Shown one piece after another: positions 25,726 through 37,329 of a stretch of 64,000 nucleotides of DNA. The stretch's first letter is position 1; each line of letters begins with the position of its first letter. The position numbers and the translations under genes were made by a program. The notes beneath the pieces were generated by a model. The model did no database searches and was not told where the DNA came from. It saw only the letters and a list, made by a program, of their open reading frames with translations. Source of the DNA: Aselliscus stoliczkanus. Its lineage: Eukaryota; Chordata; Mammalia; Chiroptera; Hipposideridae. The stretch covers positions 70,656,687 through 70,720,686 of the forward strand of contig CM066732.1 in the NCBI GenBank assembly GCA_033961575.1. The letters run 5' to 3'.

Positions 25726-26474
25726 TGGAATGAGAGTTAAACATTTCTGTCTATTCATAAATATTTCTTTCTCTTTAGGAAAATTATTTTGTTAACTTAC
25801 ATAATAATTATAACATTGTAGTGAATTGTTATCCATAATAAGATATTCCAACAAATATAAATTAATATATTATGGTATTAAAAATCTACTACATTTTTAT
25901 TAGAACAAATGATACAAAATACTGATTCATTTTTATGGTAATAAATATAATTTCCCTACTTCCAATAATAGAAGAAAAATACTTCAATTAACACATGTAG
26001 TTAAAAAAAATAATGTTACATATTTAAATATTACTTTAATTAAAAATTACCTTGTATACATCTCTCATTGATCTCAAACTCACTGTTACTTTTCCATGCT
26101 TTTAAGTGTCTATTTGTGTTTTTTGTTTGTTTGTTTTTATTTTTGTAGCCAACTACATACTTAGATGTAGTTTTGCTCTTTTCTTTTTGGTCTTCTAAAA
26201 GAGTACAACAATTTTATTTTCAAATTCATTTATGTTTAAGGACAAAGAAATAAATGTATTTAAAATGTTTTATATTCAGTGTAGTAATAAAAAACTGAAT
26301 TTGTATTTCTTAAGAGCACCATACACATTCTAAATTTATCTTTTTATTCATAATATTAATATCTGTCCATTGTCTGATGAAAATGTGACTGCATGTTTTA
26401 GTGCCTGATGGCTTTGCACTATTAGTACAACTTAAACAAGTTCTTTTTACTTTTTCTTCTTATTTTACTTAATA
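25726..26474. other. AT-rich stretch, nothing recognised
   Basis: No supportable feature. Confidence 0.5.
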
Positions 26475-26740
26475 AAATTTTTTTTCAACTACAGTTGACA
26501 TTCAACATTACATTAATTTCTGGTGTACAGCAAAGTGGTTAGACATTTGTATAACTTATGGATTCTCCCAATAACTCTAGTGCCAACCTGGCACTATACA
26601 TAGCTATTACAATATTATTGACTATATTTCCTATGCTGTACTTTACATCCTCCTGACTCCTTTGTAACTGCCAATTTGTACTTCTCAATCCCAAAATACA
26701 TACCCTGCCCCATAAACCCCTCCCACCAAATAAATAAAGC
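26475..26740 (-). mobile_element. L1 3' UTR fragment
   Basis: 'tttttcaactacagttgacattcaacattac', 'ggtgtacagcaaagtggtta' and 'tccttgtaactgcc'-like text form the minus-strand 3' end of an L1 subfamily. 5'-truncated to about 265 bp and without coding sequence. Confidence 0.6.
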
Positions 26741-26824
26741 TTTAGTCCTTTCTTGGGATGGATCAGAATAATATATATAAAATCAGCAAATTTCTGCATG
26801 CTATTGTTAGAATGATATATTCTT

Positions 26825-27206
26825 TTTTTTAAAGATTTTATTGGGGAATTGGGGAAGGGGAACAGCTAAGTTGTTGTCCTTCAATCTTAGTTGTGGGGGG
26901 CGCAGCTAGCTCAGTTCCAAGTCCAGTCACCATCCAGCCCCCCCTCGGCAGCTCATGGCTGCTCAGCACAAGGTGCTGTGTTCAGTCTTAGTTGCGGGGT
27001 GAAGGCACAGCCCACCATCGCATGCTGGAGTCAAACCTGCAACCTTGTTGTTAGGAGCACTCACCAGCCGAGCCATCCTGCCACCTGTTGGCAGCTCAGC
27101 GGCAACTCAGCTCAGGTGCAGCTCTGATGGCCCATGTGGGAACTGAACTGGTGACCCTGTTGCTCAGAGCTCAGCTCTTAACCGACTGAGCCACTCTGCC
27201 TGCCAG
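26825..27206 (-). mobile_element. Multimeric VES-like SINE
   Basis: Minus-strand tRNA-like units, 'caactaagattgaaggacaa' body and AATAAAATCTTT tail. A perfect 17-bp target duplication, TAGAATGATATATTCTT, flanks it (26808-26824 and 27207-27223), so this is among the younger multimeric copies here. Confidence 0.88.
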
Positions 27207-27294
27207 TAGAATGATATATTCTTGAAACTTATAATGCTTTCTTTAATTGAACATAATCTTATGAATCCGTTTTTCTTCTCTTCTGATTCCTAGA

Positions 27295-27897
27295 ATTTGA
27301 TATCCTTTGTCATCAAAAAATATCCAGCCAAAGAGAAAACCTATGAGTTTATATGGGCCAAACTGACGACAATTGCCGGAAAGCAAAATCTCAATGGATT
27401 GAGAAAATGTCCTGCGAAATCAGTTTGTAGCTCATTTTATACATAAAATCAAAGGAGGAAGGTTACATGACATCCATTGGTGATAGATTAAGGGAGTGGG
27501 AGAAAGCAAAGTGGGGAAATCTCTGGGAATAGATAAAAAGTAAAATGGAGACACACAATTCTTTTACATTGGTGGGTACAGCACAGTTAATAGCATTTTA
27601 CAGCACATAGAGATAGTATTTGGGGAATAAGATAATGAGGGATTTTGTAGTTTCCTGCTCTGGTATGGTGGGTTGTGCCCCCTGGGGGTCTGGAAAAATA
27701 GATTACTCTGATATTGCAAAGGTATGTTATCTTAGATGCAAAACAGAGGACAGACAGGCTTAAGGTAAAGACTGACCTTTGTCAAGGAAGCTACAAGCCA
27801 AGGATGTGACTTCCCGCCATGGCCCACCTTAGGAATTTTTATGTTCACACCATCCTATGTGGTTATTTTCAGTCTCCTGAGCTTGTCAGGTTTAACA
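27295..27897 (-). mobile_element. LTR-like element, probably ERV1 type
   Basis: On the minus strand the block starts near TGTTAAACCTGACAAG and has a TATA-like GTATAAAATGAGC (27432-27444) well placed for a U3 end. The downstream end is not sharp and no AATAAA is clear. It is not related to the family A copies. Solo LTR is the best guess; the family is unassigned. Confidence 0.4.
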
Positions 27898-28383
27898 TGT
27901 GGCCCCCTTTCTATCCACACCTTCATAAGAAAAAAAATTTCAATTCCAACCCTGCAATTAATAATGTTAGAGCAAAGATTAATAAATGTCAGACTTGAAA
28001 AAAAAAAAAAGGTAGACGTCTTCAAATCTCTAATTAAATAAAGCTAACACAATTTACCAACAGAAATACTGTGTTTTAATTTTGCCAGTAGGTAGCTTTA
28101 AAGTATCATTTAATCCAATAGCTTGCCATCCAAACAACTCTCAAATCAAAGGCTATTGGCTAATAGTCAGTAGGAAATTGAAGGTTTGAAAAGTGTCCTA
28201 AAATACCCCTGGGGTGAAGACTGATGATTATTTCATCTAAACAAATATAACTGAGATTTGTTTTCCTTTAGTGTCTTTGTGACCAGAACATCAGGAATAT
28301 GGATTCATTACCCTAGTTTGTTTTCAGTATGAGAAAGCAGTAGTGAGAAGAACTTCTAGAGAAAAAATTTATCTGCGCTTAAG
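27898..28383. other. Unassigned stretch
   Basis: Contains a short A12 run near 27999. No repeat or gene assignment. Confidence 0.45.
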
Positions 28384-28392
28384 ATTCTGTTA

Positions 28393-28795
28393 GGGCCAGC
28401 TGAGTGGCACGTTAGTTAGTTGGGAGTTGGCTTGGGACGCCAGCTCCCACACTAAGGCCAATGATGCTGTGCCCTCTACAGATAAGATGATGAACAACAA
28501 GTCGACCTGGAGCTGGGCTGTTGTGAGTCACTGGCAATGGTGTAAGCTGCAGTGGGGCTGGCCGGCAGCTGCCATGAGCTTTTGTGAGCTGCCGTAAGTG
28601 GCCATCCAATGGCCAGTGAGCGGCTGCCTCACTCGGAAAGAGTGCAATGATAATACCAACATGGGCCAGTGAAGCGACGTCCTCCACAACTAGACTGAAG
28701 AACAAAAGGACAGCAACTTGTCTGTTGCCCTTCCCCGATTCCCCAAAGCTGTTCCCCTCCCCCAATTCTCCAATAAAATCTTAAAAAAAAAAAAA
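28393..28795 (+). mobile_element. Long SINE, Rhin-1-like head with T+ tail
   Basis: The head GGGCCAGCTGAGTGGCACG is followed by the long-type body ('ctgtgccctctacagataagatg', 'gtgagcggctgcctcactcgg', 'gcaatgataataccaacatggg') and the tail CAATAAAATCTTAAAA. ATTCTGTTA (28384-28392 and 28796-28804) is the target duplication. Confidence 0.85.
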
Positions 28796-28804
28796 ATTCT
28801 GTTA

Positions 28805-29152
28805 CATTTCCAAATACAGAAATTTCTATCTAGTACTCATTATGTAAATGTATTCATTATGTAAATCATTGCTTTAAGGCATATATGTACCCTTACTTTA
28901 CACACACACACACACACACACAAAACTCTTCCCATTCAATAAGCAGTCTTGAGTGAAAACAATAAAAATCAACACTTAGATATTGACAAATTGTTATTAC
29001 ACATTAAAATGCATTTTAATGAACCATAAAATTTTGATTTGTGTTTGCCATATAACAATATTCCTGCTGACTTGAAGGATAAGACAGAGGTAGTTACTCA
29101 AGCATACTTTGAGCATAAATTCTCCAGTTACTACTTAGACTTCTAAAAATGG
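28805..29152. other. AT-rich stretch with a short (AC)n
   Basis: An (AC)n tract of about 21 bp lies at 28902-28922; otherwise nothing recognised. Confidence 0.5.
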
Positions 29153-29433
29153 TTTAGCAGAGTACTTTTAAAGCCCTGAATGGTGCTCCAGACAATGACA
29201 TCACTGGGCATTTTCTGCTGGTGTCCCGCCCACACCTGGTTGGCCCTTAGGATTTCTAGCCATTTTTGGTTAACTGCCAATACAAGGGGAACCTTTGCTC
29301 TTGGGTTTTTCTGGCTGAAAGAGCCTGCTCTGCCCACAGGCAAGGCAGGAAGTCCCAAAACTCACACATACCTTCCCTCAGAAGCATTCCACAAATGACT
29401 GATGGACCCAAATTAGGAAAGCACTCTGCTAAA
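29153..29433. mobile_element. MITE-like element with 16-bp terminal inverted repeats
   Basis: TTTAGCAGAGTACTTT (29153-29168) and AAAGCACTCTGCTAAA (29418-29433) are inverted copies with one mismatch, 281 bp apart outer to outer. The interior is more GC-rich than its flanks and non-coding in appearance. A TA target duplication is possible inside TTTAG/CTAAA. Superfamily is open: hAT (CAGAG ends) or Tc1/mariner (TA). Confidence 0.5.
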
Positions 29434-29454
29434 GACAATGATTGAAAAGGACTA

Positions 29455-29720
29455 TTGGAGTCCTGACCAAGATGGCTTTAAAGTTACCCTCTGACTAACC
29501 TCAGACAAGCTTCTTCCTTATTTTAGGCCCTTGACATCCCTTCTCTTAGTGTGCTTATTAAAAAATCCTTTCTGCCTCTTTCTGCCTTTTCAGTTTTCAA
29601 CCCCTTACTGTCTTTATCAAGGTCTTAGGAACCATCGTTTTGAAATGTAAGCATCACCAACATAGGGCCCCTCTCTCCCAGTTTCTGTGGAAAAGTAGGA
29701 GCTCTAATAAAATTGGCTTA
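29455..29720 (+). repeat. Old LTR-like repeat (copy D2)
   Basis: 'ttttcagttttcaaccccttactgtctttatcaagg' and 'ctctcccagtttctgtggaaaagtaggagctctaa' align in order with 6460-6580. Family unassigned; its ends are not visible. Confidence 0.4.
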
Positions 29721-30513
29721 CAAGCTTTTCCTGAAGTAAAAAGGAATTTATTGTCTTTTCAAACACCCTGGTCATGAGTTTCCTGGAACAAACAGTTGTG
29801 ATAGTGCAGGTAGTCAAAGAGAATAGTACATGGTATGAACTGATGGCTGTGGAAGTTTTAAAAGATGTATGTAAATTATTTGAATTGTCCAATTTAAAGA
29901 CAAAGCCTCACTCCTCTCTTCTCAGTATGGGTTGGGCTTAGTGACTTGGTTCTAATGAATAGAACGTGGCCACATGGACTGATTTATAAGCTACAGTGTA
30001 ATCCAGTGCCTTCTCCTAGGCTATCTCTATCTTGGAGGGCTAACCCCAGGACCTCAGGAACCACATTTTAAGAAAGTTCAGGCACAGAGAGATTAATAGG
30101 AGAAAATAAAAATTTTAATATATGTCATGGGGAATCATATAGGCATGAAAATTCCAAAGACAGCAAGGCGACATTGGGTATATAAGACATTATGGACAAA
30201 AGAGAGAAGTGGGGAAGGAGCATGAGATTACAGAATTGAGAATGGGCACATTACAGGTACTTGAGCAAGAGTAGGAGAACATACGTGGCAGGCAAATTCT
30301 TGCTGGGCAACTCAGAAACAATGGGACACAGTGGGTATCTAGCTAACAGGTGCCTGCCTGATGCTCTCTTATTTACTATACTTAATTCAAATTAGGCTAA
30401 GGCAGTATTCTAAGATTTCCTTCCTGAAGCAGGTTTCTCTGAATCTCTTGGGCAGGAAAGGAGGGCCAAAGGTTCTCTCTGAGTCTTGTTTCTTAACGAT
30501 TTAGGATATTTCT
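29721..30513. other. Unassigned stretch, partly LTR-like
   Basis: The part at 30030-30480 is purine-rich and holds a TATA-like GGGTATATAAGAC (30176-30188), but I see no element ends. 29905-30040 looks like an old dispersed repeat. Confidence 0.35.
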
Positions 30514-32241
30514 TGTGCCAGGATCGTAGTCTCATGAAGCCGAAGAATGGAGACACGGACCAGAGAGGTAAAGTTTACAGCAGAGGACAGTTTATTAGGG
30601 TAGAAAGTAACAGCTCTCAAAACGTGAGGGGGTCCCAACTGGAGTGCCCACTAGTTAGGGTAAAAGGTTTGGTTTTTATACCTTTTGTATGTCTGGGGAG
30701 AGGGCTCCCTGGTGGCTCTTGGCACTATTATCAGATTTACATTGTTGCTTAGCCCAGAGGAGGCATTTTCTCAAAACTGTCTAATTTCCTTAGAGCTTAA
30801 TCAGCTTATCAATGTTTCTGCTCTGAGAGGAGCATGTTACAGGAGACTTGCCGGGGGCCGGTCCCCGCGAGGACCAGGGATTCCCTCGGGTGGGACGGAG
30901 TCGGCGAGGAAAAAAGAAAAGAAAGAGAAAGAGAAAGAAAGAGAGCGGAGACACCCGAAAAAGTTTTGCAGGAGTGTGACACTTTAATGTAATAACACGT
31001 ACATTTTATAGGGACTCTTGACCTTTACCTCAATCACAAAGCATTTCACGTTTGGTGGTTTCTAGTTCCCAGTATTTACACAGTCTTTTACTCCCCTGTA
31101 AGTGCTCTCTCCAGGGTGCATTGTGACTTACTCTTCCATTAAAGGATTTATCTTGTCTTACACTGTGATAACCTCTGAGACCCAGACTCAGTCTCTGCGT
31201 ATCATCCAAAGAATGTTTATCATGACTATCTTATGTTAAGGATAGACTTATCTCTTACCATGACTACCTAGCCATTATCCCAAATTCCAGCAGCTAGACT
31301 CACAGTGAGTATAGTTGAATTATTACTAAAAGACTAGCTGTGACCATGTTTAGGGTAAAAGCATCTAAAGTTTTATTCCTATGTAAATACAATATCTAGC
31401 AACCAAAGGGGTCTCACACCGCTTATCCTACAGAGGACTGCATCTGTTTCTCAGTCAAAGCTTCAGTATCTGTTGCTGCAACAAGGCAATAAACAAAGGA
31501 ATTTACACAAGGCTGTTAACATACCCCATGGTCAGCAAGCTGCCTGGAACTCTCATGGCCTGGAGACCTTTGGTCTCTGAGAAGACTTCACAACAGGGCC
31601 CTTAGGCAAGTGCATGAGCCTCTCATAGGCAGGGTTATTTTTGGCCTAAGTTGTCAGAGGTTTGTGCCTCAGTTTCCAAGGGGCTTGAGTTCCCAATATC
31701 TCAGTTCAGGGGTCCCCACAGAACTATCGCCTGACTTAGGTTTTCTCCCCTCTTTTCTAGGAGATCTTACCCGTCTTTGGCTGCGTAGTTAGCTCATTGG
31801 GGTATCACAGGAACTTGCCATAAATGCAGCGAGTATATTGTCTCCTATAGGAGGAAAGGCACATGGGTTCATAGAGGCAGGAGACATTACTTGACCAACC
31901 ATAAGGCAGCACCCCTAATATCCAGTGCTGAGCCGGGCAATGTGGCCTTGTCAGACACTGGGTGGCTGTCGGCTTCACATAGAGACTGACTTTGAAGAAA
32001 GGACTCCTGACAGTCTTATCTTATGTTAAATAACCTTTTTGAAGGTATGCATTCTACCTGGAAATCTAACTTGGAAAAAGAGACCTTATTCCTCCCCCAT
32101 CTGAGTTTGTCACTCTGGCGGGTCCTGTGACTTAAACCTATCTGTTAGCTAATAAATTATTTCCCTGACTTTGTTATATTTTCCACCCTGATTCCCTCTA
32201 CCGTGGCAATTTCCCTCACTGCCTATAATTTTCCTATCTCA
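30514..32241 (-). mobile_element. ERV1-type LTR (copy B2), split by another LTR
   Basis: Two blocks, 30514-30848 and 31988-32241, read on the minus strand in the same order as the plus-strand LTR at 35709-36388. The shared parts are a TGAGATAGG start, 'gaaattgccacggtagaggg', then 'cctaataaactgtcctctgctg' with AATAAA, then 'ctacgatcctggcaca' at the end. The 1.1 kb between them is a different LTR. The gap in homology therefore marks an insertion. Confidence 0.72.
30849..31981 (-). mobile_element. Class II-type LTR related to family A (copy A8), nested
   Basis: The right part ('ggagatcttacccgtctttggctgcg', 'ttgccataaatgcagcgagtatattgtctcc', 'ggcaggagac') follows the order of copy A7 (50060-50215). 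The left part is a CpG-rich U5-like stretch with a GAAAGA tract. GAGACT occurs at 30843-30848 and 31982-31987, consistent with a 6-bp duplication although the TG/CA ends are not perfect. It lies inside the ERV1-type LTR B2. Confidence 0.55.
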
Positions 32242-32579
32242 CTAATAAACAACTTGAGATCATATCTGAAAAAGTAGCTTCAGGGTGGCAAAATTTTGGT
32301 TCCCCTTACCCTAGACATTGTGTGGCTTGTTTTACAACACTATATTCTATAGTACATTTGTTTTACAACAGTATATAAATAAAACAAATGCATATATGCT
32401 TTTATAAAAGAAGACTTTTATTAAGGTGTTTCATAAACCTGACAAGAAAAGGTTTCTTTTTAACAGACACTGAAAAATATTTAGTAGAATGTATCAAATT
32501 CTTTCTTTCCTTCCTCCCTCCTTCCCTCTATCCATCCCTTCCTCCTTTTCTTCCTAAATGCATACTTTACTTTTCCTAG
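32242..32579. other. Unassigned stretch with a pyrimidine tract
   Basis: A C/T-only run of CTTTCC/CTTCCT type covers most of 32499-32562, a polypurine-polypyrimidine tract that could adopt triplex DNA. Nothing else is recognised. Confidence 0.5.
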
Positions 32580-33455
32580 AGCAGTTTTTAGTTCACAGAA
32601 ATATTGAGAAGAAATATAAAGATTTGCCATATACTGCCTGATCCATACATGACATCATCAATATTCCCACCAGAGGGGTGGGTACTTATGTTAAAATCGA
32701 TAGACCTACACTAACACCATTATCATCAAAAGTTCACAGTTTACATTAGAGGTAACTCTTGGTGTACATTCTATGGATTTAGACAAATGTAAATTGCCAT
32801 GTATCCACCCTTATATTATCACATAAAATAGTCTCACTACCCTAAAAATTCTTCGTGCTGTGCCTTTTCATCCCTTTCTCCCATGCCTGCACCCACTGAT
32901 ATTTTTATTGTCTCCATAGTTTTGCCTTATCCAGAGTGTCATATAGTTAGAATCATATAGTATGTAGCCTTTTCAGATTGGCTCTTTCACTTGATAACAT
33001 GCATTTAAGTTGGTGTTGTCTGTGTTTCAGATTTTTGCATTCTAATAGGTATGTCGTGGTATCTCATTGCTGTTTTAATTTGCGCTTCCTTGATGAAATA
33101 CAACGTGAAACATTTTTTATATGCTTATTTGCCATCTATATGTCTTCTTTGGTGAGATGTCCATTAAAGTCTTTGGCCCATGTTTTAATCATGTTGTTTT
33201 CTTATTCTTGAGTTTTAAGAGTTCTTTTTATATTTTGGATAACACTTCTTTATCAGATGTGTATTTTGCAAATATTTTCTTGCTCTCTGTGGCTTGTGGC
33301 ACAGTGTTTTTAATTTTAATAATTTTCGATTTATCCATTATTTCTTTCATGGATCATGCCTTTGACATTTTATCTAATAGGTCATCTCTATAACCAAGGT
33401 CATCTAGGTTTTCTCCTATGTTATCTTCCAGGACATCAATAATTTAAAATATATA
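32580..33455 (-). mobile_element. Old L1, 3' region
   Basis: On the minus strand the order 'aaatattcaccctttgg'-like UTR text, 'catctgataaagaagtgttatc', 'ccaaagactttaatggacatctcaccaaagaag' and 'gagataccacgacatacctatt' is typical of the L1 ORF2 C-terminus and 3' UTR (the familiar 'cttaatagacatttctccaaagaagacatacagatggcc' region). Stops interrupt every frame. Confidence 0.7.
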
Positions 33456-33460
33456 TGTAA

Positions 33461-33959
33461 GCTGGCCTAATGGTTCAGTTGGTTAAGAGTTAGCTTAAGA
33501 GAATGAGCTCTGAGCAACAAGGCTGCTGGTTCGTTTTCCACATGAGCCAGTGATGCTGTGCCCGAGCTGAGCTGCCGCTGAGCTGCTAACAGGTGGCAGG
33601 ATGGCTCAGCTGCTGACAGCATGTGCTCCTAACAATAAGATTGCTTATTCGATGGTGGGTTATGCCCTACTGCAACTAAGAATGAACTTGGCACCTTGAG
33701 CTGAGCTGCTGCCTGGATGGCTCAGTGGATAGAACATGCACTCTTAATAACAAGGCTGCCAGTTTGACTCCTGCATGAGATGGTGGCTACACCCACGTGC
33801 AACTAAGATTGTAACACAGCACCTTGAGCCTAGAGGCCACGGGCTGCCAACAGGCAGCCAGGTGGCGACTGGTGCCCTCCACAACTAAGACTGAAGAACA
33901 ACAACTTGGCTGTTCCCCTTCTCCAATTCCCTAACACTGTTCCCCTCATCCAATTCCCC

Positions 33960-33962
<3 letters not shown>
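33461..33962 (+). mobile_element. Multimeric VES-like SINE with tail turned into (TA)n
   Basis: Three tRNA-like units in order (33461-, 33598-, 33712-), each with A- and B-box-like text, then the body 'ccctccacaactaagactgaagaac' and 'ccccaatt'. The expected AATAAAATCTTTT-An tail is replaced by a (TA)n tract. Confidence 0.82.

Positions 33963-34008
<46 letters not shown>
33963..34008. repeat. (TA)n microsatellite at SINE tail
   Basis: About 23 TA units directly at the point where the SINE tail should be. Confidence 0.92.
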
Positions 34009-34010
<2 letters not shown>

Positions 34011-34754
34011 AACACACATATTGAAGCAGAAATCTAAAATGTCTTAACAAGCTATATGTAGGAGGAGTAACATGCTCCTCAAGTATGAAACACTGCTGTT
34101 CCTCCAAAAGAAAACTGCAACATCAATAACAAAATAAAAAACATTTCCAAAAACAATTGCTGCAGAACACCAGTCAAAGGCTAATTTTGAGACTACTTAA
34201 CTGATTTCAATGGGTAATAATGTTTAACATAAAATGTTGAAAATTTTATGAGAGATAATATTGGTAGATTGTATTATATAATGTTTAATAAAGTTGATTA
34301 GCCCACAGTGACCCCCATTCCTCTAAAACAATGACAAACTGGATATATTTTTAAAAATCAAATAAATATTTGATGTTCTACAAAACAATACAAGAAATAT
34401 TGAGACAGAAAAATTTAAAGAGCTACAAATACAGGTAAGTTACATAAGCAGAAATAGATATCATTAATAGATAATTTTAAGTACTAACCCCAGGAGTTAT
34501 TGAAAACTCTCAAAATTGTACAGAAATGAAATTCACTTACTAATTGCATTGTGTTTTAAGATAATAATTTATTATGGCTATGTTATGGCTAATTCTCATA
34601 TATTACTTTTGAGAAAATATTGATTTCACCCCTAATAACTTGGTATAACATACCAAAGCATTAAAGGTTTATACATTTTAATCAAGATTTGTAATTTTAT
34701 GAACCAATTTTTGGTGAAACTTTAGATTAGATATCATCAAAAATATCACACTAA
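34009..34754. other. AT-rich stretch, nothing recognised
   Basis: No supportable feature. Confidence 0.5.
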
Positions 34755-35199
34755 TTTTTTAAAAAGATTTTATTGGGGAATTGGGGGAGGGGAACAGTGT
34801 TGCGGAACCGGGGAAGGGGCACAGACAAGTTGCTGTCCTTTGTTCTTCAGTCTAGTTGTGGAGGGCATTGCTTCACTGGCCCATGTTGGTATCATCATTG
34901 CGCTCTTCCCGGGTGAGGCAGATCATTTGTTGGCCTCTGGACGGCTGCTCACAGCAGCTCTTGGCAGCTCACACCGGCTGCCAGCCACTCACGCTGGCTG
35001 CCGGCCACTCACTGTAGCATATGGAAGCCCACTGCAGCTAAGCCGTTCCGGGGACTCACAGCAGCCCAGCTCCAGGTGGAGCTGTTGTTCACCGTCTTAG
35101 CTGTAGAGGGCAGTGTCACTGGCCCTCATATGTGGGACCCGAAAAGGGGCCGCTGGCTTCCCAAGCCAGAGCTTAACCACCGCGCCACTCGGCCTGCCC
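34755..35199 (-). mobile_element. Long SINE, Rhin-1-like head with T+ tail
   Basis: Minus strand: GGCAGGCCGAGTGGCGCGG head, 'cacatatgagggccagtgacactgccctctacagctaag', a body with repeated 'gccggcagccagcgtgagtggc' units (three related copies around 34970-35015), then AATAAAATCTTTTTAAAA. The duplicated body unit makes it about 80 bp longer than the copies at 3706 and 28393. Confidence 0.82.
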
Positions 35200-35708
35200 T
35201 ATTTTAATGGGCTTTTAATAAAACATTTTTCTGGTTAGTTGATCAAAGCTGTTTCGGATTTCTTGTTAAGGTAGCAGAGATTCACCTCTGGAAGCCTGAG
35301 GAAACACTCAGCAGAATCTAGCTTTTTGGTGTGGTTAAAAATCATTTTCCCTTTATGTAAAAGTTTGGTCTTTATTTGGCAGAAGGAATCCCCTGGTGAG
35401 GTGAGTTTTAGTAGCAATAATAGCACATACATCTTGAGAATGGAAGGCATCAAAGTGAGGCATCAAATGCAAAATTAAAGATTTATTCATTATCTATATT
35501 ATCAAAAAAAGTCTTTTTGAAGTAGATGATAGTTTTGCAAAGGTGAAAGCATTAAACTTTGAAAGCATTAAATATGAAAGCATTTAACTTTGTCTTCACT
35601 TTAAAGTAGCATTTATGGATCTCATAACGTTAGGTTTAAAACATCTGATTGCATCCTCACTCCTACATTATTTAATTCATAGTTATAATTTTTCTTTTTA
35701 AATAGTAT
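35200..35708. other. Unassigned stretch
   Basis: Contains a short local duplication, 'gaaagcatta...gaaagcatttaactttg' (35544-35592). No gene or repeat is recognised. Confidence 0.45.
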
Positions 35709-36388
35709 TGAGATAGAAAAAGTTTTAGGCAGTCAGGGAAATGGCCACGATAGAGGGAATTAGGCCGGAAATCATAACAGAACCAGGGGAAATAATTTTA
35801 ATAACTGATAGGTACGTTCAAGTCATGGGACCTGACAAATCGACAAGCTCAGGTGGGGAGGAGAAAAGTTTTTTTCAAGCCTATAACAAAAAAAGTCAGA
35901 AGTTAGGGTTCAGTCTTCAAACGGGGTTAAGACTGGTTTAGCCTAACATCAGACAGGTTAGTTAGCATAACAGCAGGCAGTCAGGAATCCCCAGGTAAAA
36001 TGCATATCTTCAAAGCTTAGCCTGCCTTATGATAACATACTCCAGTCAGAGCAGTAACACCAATTCTAATAGCTAGGTTAGCCCTAAGATAATGGCACCC
36101 CAGCACAATTATGTTCTGGAACAAAAGGGCCAGTACAAAAGCCCCCTCCGGGCTAAACAAATCTGGTAACAGTACCAATAGGAGCCAGCCAGCTCTTCCC
36201 CCCAGGTAAACAAGAAAAAGTATAAAAGCAAAAAGCCTTTGCTTTTGCAGGGCATCTGTTTCAGGTACGCCCTCTCACTGTGAAAGCTGTAATTCTTTCT
36301 GCTTTAATAAACTGTCCTTTGCTGCAAACCTTACTTCTCTGGTCCATGCCTCCACTCTTCAGTTTCACAAGACCACGATCCTGTGCAC
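35709..36388 (+). mobile_element. ERV1-type LTR (copy B1)
   Basis: Starts TGAGATAGAAAAAG and ends near CTGTGCACACACA. A TATA-like GTATAAAAGC (36219-36228) is followed 80-odd bp later by AATAAA (36305-36310) and 'ctgtcctttgctgcaaacc', the U3-R-U5 order of gammaretrovirus-like LTRs. The split LTR at 30514-32241 is the same family. No viral genes adjoin it. The target duplication is not clear. Confidence 0.72.
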
Positions 36389-36679
36389 ACACACAATCAC
36401 AAATATCACAAATCCTACATCAGTATTTCCTTCTCTCTTACTTTCTGTTATAAAGATATTAATAATAATTACAGATTGCATAGTTTATTTTTGTTTCCTG
36501 GCCGTCTGCCTGCACCATTCCTTTGAAGATCAGAAAGATCCTACTTCTACAACTATTCATTCTCTGTTAGATATTAAGAATTCCGGTTAGTTGCAAATCT
36601 GTGTTAAACTTTTATTGGTAATTTATGATGTACTGTGTCCACTGAAAATCAAAATTATTTTGTAACTAGAAACTTAAAG
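36389..36679. other. Short unassigned stretch
   Basis: Nothing recognised. Confidence 0.5.
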
Positions 36680-36965
36680 CACATTAGCTGTTGTCTTAGT
36701 TCAGGCTGCTGTAACAAAATATCATAGACTGGGTAGCTTAAATAACAAACATTTATTTCTCAGAATTCTAGAGACTAGGAACTCCAAGAAAAAGGTGGTT
36801 GCAGAGAAAAAGCATTTTCTTTTCTCTTTCTCTTGTAAGTTCTACCCTCATGATCTCACCTAAACCTAATTATCTCCTAAAGGCCCCACCTTAAAATACT
36901 GTCACGTTGGGGATTTTGTCCTCAATATTTGAATTTTGTGGAACATAAACATTCAGCACAGAACA
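36680..36965. repeat. Old interspersed mammalian repeat, family unassigned
   Basis: 'aggctgctgtaacaaaatatcatagactgggtagctta' through 'ctcatgatctcacctaaacc...aaaggccccacc' and 'gaacataaacattcagcaca' is a well-known old mammalian repeat pattern. It is about 285 bp and internally deleted. I do not name the family. Confidence 0.55.
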
Positions 36966-37329
36966 GCAAAAGATTTTAAAAACTTTCTTTGCTGAGAATG
37001 ATACATTACTAGTAATATAATTTCTTTAGAGAAATTGTGACTAAACACCACAGTTTACTACAATTTTCCATGCAACATCAAAAATTCTCTTAGAAATAAA
37101 TATTGCAAAATATCCCCTATTTTTCTCATAGAGAGTATTAAATTCAAAAAAGAAGAAACTAAAAAAGTAGTTATTTCCTATTTGTTTCCTCTAGCTACAA
37201 AACTACTAGGACACACTGATTTTATTTGAAAGTAAAATAGTTTAGCTATAGAAAGATTTTAAATATTTATATAAAAATTTGTATTAAAAAATAATTTGAT
37301 GCCATTAAATTGTCTATGGGGTTGGCGGA
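36966..37329. other. AT-rich stretch, nothing recognised
   Basis: No supportable feature. Confidence 0.5.

Noticed and set aside
28412..28765. A 117-codon minus-strand frame
   Set aside because: It lies within the SINE at 28393-28795 and has no protein features.
33962..34008. Tandem tracts ((TA)n, (AT)n, (AC)n, (CTAT)n) as CRISPR-like arrays
   Set aside because: They are mono-unit microsatellites in mammalian DNA with no spacers.
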